From contig JBGAIB010000001.1 in the NCBI GenBank assembly GCA_044225825.1, forward strand, positions 620,001-684,000: a DNA stretch of 64,000 nucleotides, in the 5' to 3' direction. This document shows positions 58,160-64,000 of this stretch, one piece after another. Within the stretch, counting starts at the first letter, position 1; each line of letters begins with the position of its first letter. The notes beneath the pieces were generated by a model. The model saw only the letters and a program-made list of their open reading frames with translations. It did no database searches and was not told the origin of the DNA. A program made the position numbers and the translations under genes. Source of the DNA: Bog-950 sp044225825. Its GTDB lineage: Bacteria; Bacteroidota; Bacteroidia; Chitinophagales; LD1.

Positions 58160-59005
58160 ATGGCCACCACAGCTGAACTGAAGAAAATTGCTTCGCAAGT
58201 AAGAAGAGATATTGTACGGATGACGAACGGCGCGGCGAGCGGTCACCCCGGTGGCTCGCTGGGTTGTGCCGAATACATGGTTGCCCTGTATTTTGATGTA
58301 ATGCAACATAACCCCAAATTTACCATGGATGGTATAGGGGAAGATATTTTCTTTTTAAGCAACGGACATATTTGCCCCGTGTGGTATAGCGCACTGGCAC
58401 ATGCCGGATACTTTGATAAAAAGGAACTGGGCACCTTCCGCAAGTTGGGCACCCGCTTACAGGGCCACCCGGCAACGAAGGAACATCTGGAAGGTATCCG
58501 CATGGCGTCGGGCTCGCTGGGGCAGGGTTTAAGTGCAGCTATTGGTGCCGCACTTACCAAAAAGCTGAATGGAGATAAAGGTTTAGTGTACTCGCTGCAT
58601 GGTGATGGCGAATTTCAGGAAGGTCAGATTTGGGAAGCATTGATGTTTGCCCCGCATAACAAGGTAGATAACCTTATTGCCACCATTGATTACAACAACA
58701 AGCAAATTGACGGCGATTGCGATATGGTGTTAAGCCACCGCGATTTGAAACACAAGATTGAAGCCTTTGGCTGGGATGTGGTTGACTTACCAAACGGTAA
58801 CGATATGGAAGCGGTTGACCAGGCGCTGAAAGAAGCCAAGAGCCGCACAGGCAAAGGCAAGCCTGTATTTATTTTTATGCGCACCGAAATGGGCCACGGT
58901 ATCGACTTTATGGTGGGCGACCACAAATGGCATGGTGTAGCACCTAACAACGAACAACTTGCCAAAGCACTGGCACAACTAGAAGAAACCCTGGGCGATT
59001 ATTAA
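58160..59005 (+). CDS. Transketolase, N-terminal subunit
   Basis: A 281-aa thiamine-diphosphate-binding half of a split transketolase of the pentose phosphate pathway. Seen are GAASGHPGGSLGCAEY (near residue 20), LQGHPATKEHLEG, the diphosphate/Mg motif HGDGEFQEGQIWEA through DYNNKQIDG (about 148-178), and HGIDFM near the end. In split enzymes the C-terminal pyrimidine-binding half is normally the next gene; here the following genes are a small membrane protein and two vWA proteins, and the partner is not in the window. It must be encoded elsewhere for this half to work. Confidence 0.95.
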   Translation: MATTAELKKIASQVRRDIVRMTNGAASGHPGGSLGCAEYMVALYFDVMQHNPKFTMDGIGEDIFFLSNGHICPVWYSALAHAGYFDKKELGTFRKLGTRLQGHPATKEHLEGIRMASGSLGQGLSAAIGAALTKKLNGDKGLVYSLHGDGEFQEGQIWEALMFAPHNKVDNLIATIDYNNKQIDGDCDMVLSHRDLKHKIEAFGWDVVDLPNGNDMEAVDQALKEAKSRTGKGKPVFIFMRTEMGHGIDFMVGDHKWHGVAPNNEQLAKALAQLEETLGDY

Positions 59006-59014
59006 TAGCCGCAT

Positions 59015-59233
59015 ATGAACAATAAGTTTTTAGCCATTATGACCCTGGGCTTTGTGGGTTTGCTGAGTTTAGGTATAGCCTCGCAAATAAACACGGCCTG
59101 GTTTTCGCCGGCCAATGCCGATAAGGATTTGGGTTATAAGATCGGATTTTCGCTGCCCGCTGCATTACTGGCGGTGGCCTGTTTGTGGTTGTTGCGTAAA
59201 GCTTACCACTTGTGGATTGATAAACAGGACTAG
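59015..59233 (+). CDS. Small two-helix membrane protein
   Basis: A 72-aa protein with two hydrophobic helices (about 5-24 and 44-60, LPAALLAVACLWLL) joined by a polar loop; no family recognised. It starts nine bases after the transketolase stop codon and is surely on the same transcript, though a functional link is not evident. Confidence 0.75.
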   Translation: MNNKFLAIMTLGFVGLLSLGIASQINTAWFSPANADKDLGYKIGFSLPAALLAVACLWLLRKAYHLWIDKQD

Positions 59234-59316
59234 TTTAGCATATACCCACACCCTGCTGTGCTGTTCTGCAACAGCTATTAAAATATTACGTATTAACTTG
59301 CGTTCGATTTTTGCGG

Positions 59317-60744
59317 ATGCAGACCCGGTTACCCTTGTTACCAGCCCAGGCGACTTTCCTTAAAAGGAGGTGGCTACTAACCGTGGTTGTGCTGGTGCTT
59401 CTAAGCCTCCGCTTTACTACCGCCCAGCAGGTGCAGGTATATAAGCCAACGGTAAACCGCGTGCTGTTTGTGCTGGATGTATCGGGCAGTATGAAGGAGA
59501 AGTGGAATGAGAAGGAGAAATACCAAACCGCCAGAGAGCTTTTATACAAGCTGATAGATTCGGTAGAAAAGAAGAATCCCAATGTAGAGTTTGCGGTAAG
59601 GGCGTTTGGATATCAGAATCCGCGGGCAGATAAGAATTGTAAGGACAGTAAGTTGCTGGTGCCGTTTGCCAAGAACAATGCGGACAACATACGCACAGCG
59701 CTTGAAAAAATTACTCCGCAGGGTATGACACCCATTGCTTATTCGCTTGGGCAGGCCCCGAATGATTTTCCGGCCGATGATAAGAGTTTAAATTCCATTA
59801 TCCTTATTACAGATGGTAATGAGAACTGCAGCGGCGACCCTTGTGCAGCCACCAAAAAGTTGTTGGATAAACGGATATCGCTGCGGCCATTTATAGTAGG
59901 CCTGAACGCAGGCGAGAAGTTTTTAGAGCAATTGAAGTGCATAGGCACTGTGCTGGATACCAAGGACGAAGCTTCGTTTTATAATACCGTAGGGGTAATT
60001 ATTCGTCAGACGCTGAATACCACTACGGCGCAAATTAACCTGCTGGACAAACAGGGCAACCCAACTATAACCAATTTGCCGTTTACGTTGTACGACCATG
60101 CTACCGGTAAAATTGAATACAACTTTGTGCATACCATGAATGAGAAGGGAAACCCGGATACCTTGTACCTTGACCCGGTAGGTATTTATGATCTGGAGCT
60201 GCATACGTATCCATCTATCCGTAAAGAAGGTATTGAATTAACACCAGGCAAGCACAACATAATTGCGCTGGACGTACCTGCCGGTGATTTGATTACCGAT
60301 TGCATAGCTGCCAGTACAGCCAACAACAGCGCGCAGGTTTTATTGCGCGAGAAGAAAAATGTGCGCAACATTTTAAACGTGCAAGACTTAAACGCTAACG
60401 ACACCTACCTGAGCGCTACCTACGATGTGGAAGTATTAACCACCCCTGAGATAGTAAGCGATAAAACCATTCTGCCGTTTGAAGGCAACAAGATGCATAT
60501 TGCCAACTACGGCACCTTGTCGCTGATTAGTAACGACAACTACTTAGCAGGCATTTACTATTACCAAAACAATGTGCTGCAACAGGTGGAACGCTTTAGC
60601 GTTGGGCCAAAATCCATCAGCCGCAACCTGCAGCCCGGCGAATATCTTTTTATTTATAAAAGCAAAAGCAGCTACGACAGCGAGACCACCAAAACCCAAT
60701 TGTTTACCATTGAAGAAGGGAGGACGGTTGTATTAACCTTATGA
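59317..60744 (+). CDS. Secreted von Willebrand factor A protein (first of a pair)
   Basis: A 475-aa protein read from the ATG at 59317. After a leader with helix LLTVVVLVLLSLRF (about 20-35), a vWA domain (about 45-235) shows an intact metal-ion adhesion site: DVSGS (Asp54), the Thr in QGMTPIAYSL and Asp in LITDGNENCSGDPC. Beyond it are about 230 residues of beta-rich repeats shared with the next protein (NLLDKQGNPTI and the matching downstream segment). Function is likely adhesion or protein-complex scaffolding outside the cytoplasm. The next gene overlaps its stop by ATGA. Confidence 0.9.
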   Translation: MQTRLPLLPAQATFLKRRWLLTVVVLVLLSLRFTTAQQVQVYKPTVNRVLFVLDVSGSMKEKWNEKEKYQTARELLYKLIDSVEKKNPNVEFAVRAFGYQNPRADKNCKDSKLLVPFAKNNADNIRTALEKITPQGMTPIAYSLGQAPNDFPADDKSLNSIILITDGNENCSGDPCAATKKLLDKRISLRPFIVGLNAGEKFLEQLKCIGTVLDTKDEASFYNTVGVIIRQTLNTTTAQINLLDKQGNPTITNLPFTLYDHATGKIEYNFVHTMNEKGNPDTLYLDPVGIYDLELHTYPSIRKEGIELTPGKHNIIALDVPAGDLITDCIAASTANNSAQVLLREKKNVRNILNVQDLNANDTYLSATYDVEVLTTPEIVSDKTILPFEGNKMHIANYGTLSLISNDNYLAGIYYYQNNVLQQVERFSVGPKSISRNLQPGEYLFIYKSKSSYDSETTKTQLFTIEEGRTVVLTL

Positions 60745-62105
60745 GCGCAAGGAGACTATTAACCATCGGGCTATTGCTGTTAAGCGCTGTATTTACACAG
60801 GCGCAGGAGAAGATCCGCATCCTTTTTTTGCTGGATGCTTCGCTGAGCATGCGCAACGAGTGGGTAGGTGGCAGTAAGTGGAGCATCGCCAGCACGGCGC
60901 TGGGTGCCATTGCCGATAGCATCTCGCAGTTCCCCAATGTGGAGATGGGCATGCGGGTGTTCGGGCATTTGTATCCCGAGCCGGATAAGAATTGCAGGGA
61001 CTCGCGATTGGAAGTAGCGATTGACTCGCACAACATTGCACGCATCCATAAAAAGCTGGAGGAGATACGACCCAAGGGTATTACGCCTTTGGTGTATTCT
61101 ATTGAAAAGTGCGGCACCGATTTTGGCGATAAGCCCGGACGCAATATACTGGTGGTGATTACCGACGGGGAAGATGCCTGCGAAGGTGATCCGTGCAGCG
61201 TGGCTCTGATGTTGCAAAAGCACAACATTGTACTGCAGCCTTTTATTATAGGCATGGCGCTGCAACCCAAAAGCTATAACAGTATGGAGTGTATGGGTAA
61301 GTTGTTTAACACCAACACCGCGCAGGAGTTTACCGACATACTGAATAAAGTAGTGGTAGAATCCATCAGCAAAACCACGCTGCAGGTAAACCTTAACGAT
61401 AAATATGGTAACCCAACCGAGAGCGATGTAAACATGACCTTGTATGATGAAGAAACGGGGTTAGTGAAGTATAATTTCTTTCACAGCATGAATGCGCGGG
61501 GATTACCGGATACCTTAACCGTTTCGCCGATGTTTGTTTACCGGCTACAGGTACATACGATACCACCGCAAACCGTTGAACACATTGCCCTGCAGAAAAA
61601 CCGGCACAACGTGGTTAACCTGAGCGTACCGCAGGGATATTTGAATTTTGCTTTACAGGGTACGGCCACTAAATCGGCAGGCATCGATAAAATAAAGTGC
61701 CTGGTGCATAACCCGTATGAAACACCTACGCTACATGTACAGCAAGTGAACAGCACTGAGAAATACATCTGCGGCACCTACGACCTGGAAGTAACCACCC
61801 TGCCCCGCACTATTGTAAAGGATGTAAAGATTGAGCAGAGCAAAACCACCGATGTGTTGATTCCGGCACCCGGCATTGTAACCATCAATAAAAGTTTTGA
61901 AGCGTACGGGGGGCTTTTTATGGTTGAGAACGGTAAAATGAAAAAGTTATATGATCTGCAATTACAGGATAAGCAGGAAACCATAGCCCTGCAACCCGGT
62001 AAATATCATTTGGTATACCGCAGTAAGTATGCGCGCACCATCCATACCACCGTGGATAAGGAATTTGAAATTACCAGCGGTGGCAGTTTAAGTTTGAAGC
62101 TGTAA
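60741..62105 (+). CDS. Secreted von Willebrand factor A protein (second of a pair)
   Basis: A 454-aa paralogue of the preceding gene product, translationally coupled to it by a four-base overlap. Signal peptide to about residue 22; vWA domain about 25-215 with MIDAS residues DASLS (Asp32), KGITPLVYS and VITDGEDACEGDPC. The C-terminal half aligns with that of its neighbour (LTVSPMFVYRLQVHTIP against the equivalent segment). The cysteine pairs in the vWA domain are kept in both. Convergent with the phosphodiesterase gene with a three-base gap. Confidence 0.9.
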   Translation: MSARRLLTIGLLLLSAVFTQAQEKIRILFLLDASLSMRNEWVGGSKWSIASTALGAIADSISQFPNVEMGMRVFGHLYPEPDKNCRDSRLEVAIDSHNIARIHKKLEEIRPKGITPLVYSIEKCGTDFGDKPGRNILVVITDGEDACEGDPCSVALMLQKHNIVLQPFIIGMALQPKSYNSMECMGKLFNTNTAQEFTDILNKVVVESISKTTLQVNLNDKYGNPTESDVNMTLYDEETGLVKYNFFHSMNARGLPDTLTVSPMFVYRLQVHTIPPQTVEHIALQKNRHNVVNLSVPQGYLNFALQGTATKSAGIDKIKCLVHNPYETPTLHVQQVNSTEKYICGTYDLEVTTLPRTIVKDVKIEQSKTTDVLIPAPGIVTINKSFEAYGGLFMVENGKMKKLYDLQLQDKQETIALQPGKYHLVYRSKYARTIHTTVDKEFEITSGGSLSLKL

Positions 62106-62108
62106 AGC

Positions 62109-63326
62109 TTAGTGCATTACTACTACCTTGCTCACCCGCAGTTGGCCATCTACCTGGGCCTGCACAACATAATTACCATTCGGTAAAGACGACACATCCA
62201 GGGTTACAGACGTATTGCTCAGCGATTGGGCAGTTACCTGCACCGCACGGCCCAACACATCAAATAGTTTTACGTTTTGAGCATTGGCTACCGGCAATTG
62301 CAGTAAACCATTGGCAGGGTTAGGGTAAACTGACAGCTCTTCAGGTGCTGCTTCGGCAATACTATTAGCACCCAGCAACCACGATTTGCCATCCAGGTTC
62401 CACTCCGGTTTTGTTTCGGGATTAATGCCGCTATCATAAATAAGATGGTGAACAGCTGTTACGGCAATATCCGTTTGCGAAGGCGTAGCTTTTAACTTGG
62501 TTACATCTACACAAGAAGGAGTAAATACATTGTTGGCATTACAGTTATAGGTGCCGGGGTCCTGCCCTACCAATTGCTGATGCGCAACAGCGCTGCCGGA
62601 GGCGATCCACCAAATGTGGCGCTCTTCTTCGGAGTTGCCACCATGGAAAAACGAAGTGCCGCCATGATCAGTTATGACCATTACCAACCAGTCTTCGTTT
62701 GCGTAATTGGGGCGATTGTGTAAGGCAGTAAGGATTGTGCCTACAGCGGTATCGACCTGCTGAATAGCTTTTATGTAAAGCGGATTAGAAGGAGAAAAAG
62801 TAGTGGTGTGACCGGTTAAATCTACGTGATCGAAATAAGCGAACAGGAAATCAATGGCCGTATCCTGCAGTTCTGCTACAGCGGAATCGGCAGTGGGGAA
62901 GGTATAACCATCCGGAACTTTTACCGCATGATCCCACGAAGCGCTGGTGATATCATCAATCAACGGATCCCACTCGGCTACAATAGAAGCCTTTATACCC
63001 GGCTTGATTTGTTTTGCCAGTGTGGCGATTGGCGGATAGGTAGCAAAGTCCTTACCCGAAAAGGTATTATCTATTACACCGTGTTTGTTCCAGTTTACAC
63101 CGGTAAGTATGCTGCTCCAGGATGGACCCGACCAGGTAATACAGGTATGCCAGGTATCGTAAGTATATAATGCATTAGATAGGAGACCATCAATGTTAGG
63201 TGTGTTTGCCTGCTGAAAGGCATCGGAACGTGTTCCATCAATACCAATTAACAACACCTTGCGGTTTTGATTAGCCTGGGTTAACAATGCAAAAGCCGTA
63301 AATAAAAGCGTGTACCATTTTTTCAT
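62109..63326 (-). CDS. Secreted phosphodiesterase/alkaline-phosphatase-like enzyme with T9SS domain
   Basis: A 405-aa exoenzyme of the type I phosphodiesterase/nucleotide pyrophosphatase group. The signal peptide is MKKWYTLLFTAFALLTQA. Metal and nucleophile motifs are IGIDGTRSDAF (near 27), SGPSWSSILTGV with HGVIDN (near 70-90), FDHVDLTGHTTTF (near 165) and ITDHGGTSFFHGG (near 220). The last about 80 residues (LSVYPNPANGLLQLP) form a type A T9SS domain. Substrate could be nucleotides or phospholipid head groups. Monocistronic; divergent Fe-S gene upstream is in the same direction, 77 bases away. Confidence 0.9.
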   Translation of the reverse strand: MKKWYTLLFTAFALLTQANQNRKVLLIGIDGTRSDAFQQANTPNIDGLLSNALYTYDTWHTCITWSGPSWSSILTGVNWNKHGVIDNTFSGKDFATYPPIATLAKQIKPGIKASIVAEWDPLIDDITSASWDHAVKVPDGYTFPTADSAVAELQDTAIDFLFAYFDHVDLTGHTTTFSPSNPLYIKAIQQVDTAVGTILTALHNRPNYANEDWLVMVITDHGGTSFFHGGNSEEERHIWWIASGSAVAHQQLVGQDPGTYNCNANNVFTPSCVDVTKLKATPSQTDIAVTAVHHLIYDSGINPETKPEWNLDGKSWLLGANSIAEAAPEELSVYPNPANGLLQLPVANAQNVKLFDVLGRAVQVTAQSLSNTSVTLDVSSLPNGNYVVQAQVDGQLRVSKVVVMH

Positions 63327-63403
63327 AACTGTAATTTAACACACCAAAGGTAAAATTCCGGCGATGATAAAGCATGAAAAATGGCTCCTAAGCAAGGCTT
63401 GAA

Positions 63404-63634
63404 CTAATCGGGCTTTTCGCTGTTAAGGTAGGCTGTTAGGGCACCGCTGGGACATTTGGCTACCTGTGCCAGAATAGGTGCTGTTTCGGCGCCGGTGGCA
63501 TCGATCCAGGGACGTTCTTTTGGCTTAAAAACTGTATTGAGGCCTTTCCAGCAATTGGTGCTGTGACAGCATAAGGCCGGCTGCCATACAATGGTTACCT
63601 CTCCGTTGGTGTATTCTTTACGTTCGGTTGACAT
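63404..63634 (-). CDS. Small divergent 4Fe-4S protein (Fer4_19)
   Basis: A 76-aa protein of the divergent 4Fe-4S mono-cluster family. Cysteines are placed as ALCCHSTNCWKGL, and a later VAKCPSGALTAYL, with RPWIDATG between, the typical order C-x-x-x-x-C...C-P-S-G-A-L. It probably ferries electrons or binds a cluster in the cytoplasm; no partner gene adjoins. Its reading frame and length are standard for the family. Confidence 0.88.
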   Translation of the reverse strand: MSTERKEYTNGEVTIVWQPALCCHSTNCWKGLNTVFKPKERPWIDATGAETAPILAQVAKCPSGALTAYLNSEKPD

Positions 63635-63777
63635 AGCGCTGCGTTGTAGTAGTTACTTAAAATAAAGCAATGCGCACAACAAAAACAAGTGCGCTACCAT
63701 GTTGTCGATTATACTACAAACTGCAGCTTGTAAGATAGCTGCAACGTGCACTGCCACCTTGCCGTAAACTATTGGCA

Positions 63778-64000
63778 ATGATCGCCCCGTTACAATCGTT
63801 TTTAAAATTCATCATGCTTGCAGGCACTAATAGTGTAAGCAGCAAGCGCGAAAAACGCAATATTATTGCCATCAACAGGGCATGGCTGATTTTGTTTGTA
63901 GTGCAGGCAGCTTCGCTGGTGTCGCATATTGCCAACCATATTCATCGTTCGGCAGCCCTTACTTTTTTATATATCCTGGGGCTTTGCTTAGTGCACTGGT
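63778..64000 (+). CDS. N-terminus of a membrane protein (3' end outside window)
   Basis: An open frame from the ATG at 63778 to the window edge, 74 codons: a short amphipathic opening, a basic stretch SSKREKRNI, then hydrophobic helices WLILFVVQAASLV and LTFLYILGLCLVHW. This resembles the membrane start of Bacteroidota sensor kinases or 7TM signalling proteins, but no diagnostic domain is inside the window, so only a membrane protein can be called. The opposite-strand 63714-63935 frame is a shadow of it. Confidence 0.6.
   Translation, partial: MIAPLQSFLKFIMLAGTNSVSSKREKRNIIAINRAWLILFVVQAASLVSHIANHIHRSAALTFLYILGLCLVHW

Noticed and set aside
60704..61270. A 188-aa minus-strand ORF opposite the vWA genes
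   Set aside because: It overlaps the coding vWA frames completely and its sequence (Ser/Ile/Met/Cys-rich, no domain) is typical of antisense reading.

Overview
The window is chromosomal DNA from a member of the Bacteroidota, most likely a Chitinophagales/Sphingobacteriia-type free-living heterotroph. The evidence is the set of secreted proteins ending in type IX secretion (T9SS) C-terminal sorting domains (genes ending at 7671, 13855, 16134, 37017 and 62109), many lipoproteins with a Cys-Lys-rich N-terminus, a soluble hybrid two-component regulator, DUF2141/DUF4397/CsbD/YtxH-type proteins, a fused B12-dependent mutase of the IcmF type, and TAnnTTyG-like promoter elements in place of an E. coli -10 box. 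No rRNA, tRNA, prophage, CRISPR array or complete insertion sequence was seen.

Layout. 0-3.7 kb: the 3' part of chorismate synthase, a three-gene operon headed by a LuxE-type acyl-protein synthetase, and a lipoprotein. 3.7-12.8 kb: an exported caspase-TPR protein, a 998-aa T9SS surface protein and a CHASE3-like sensor kinase translationally coupled to its response regulator. 12.8-22.4 kb: a MidA-type methyltransferase, L,D-transpeptidase, zinc peptidase, a secreted lysyl oxidase, an MpaB/DUF2236 protein, RecQ and an HD hydrolase. 22.5-29.8 kb: a GH5-like hydrolase, two DUF2141 proteins and an envelope-stress cluster (YtxH, holin-like, DUF1003, CsbD, AraC regulator), in which one gene is broken by a single-base homopolymer slip. 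30-36 kb: amidase plus AlkA-like glycosylase, an acyl-CoA dehydrogenase fused to an SCP2 domain, and a repeat-bearing intergenic region. 36-48 kb: a TonB_C protein, a 1354-aa T9SS adhesin beside a cytoplasmic TPR-kinase-receiver-AraC regulator, a fatty-acid hydroxylase-like protein, a second exported caspase-TPR protein, and a DUF2953 + GerW/YtfJ pair.

48.9-52.7 kb is the accessory part. It holds direct repeats, an addiction-module antitoxin with a frameshifted ParE toxin, a remnant of a REP-associated (Y1) transposase beside a palindrome, a HEPN-like protein, and an overlapping HNH nuclease + AAA ATPase pair resembling Septu. The ATPase is preceded by a perfect 13-bp inverted repeat. The DNA is visibly AT-rich against its flanks, so this is the best candidate for a horizontally acquired defence module.

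52.8-64 kb returns to housekeeping and surface functions: IcmF, a DUF4397 lipoprotein gene bracketed by ~98-bp tandem repeats, a transketolase N-terminal half without its partner, two coupled von Willebrand A proteins, a secreted phosphodiesterase-like enzyme with a T9SS domain, a small Fe-S protein, and the start of a membrane protein cut by the window edge.

Family assignments come from reading motifs and remembered family features; no database search was run.
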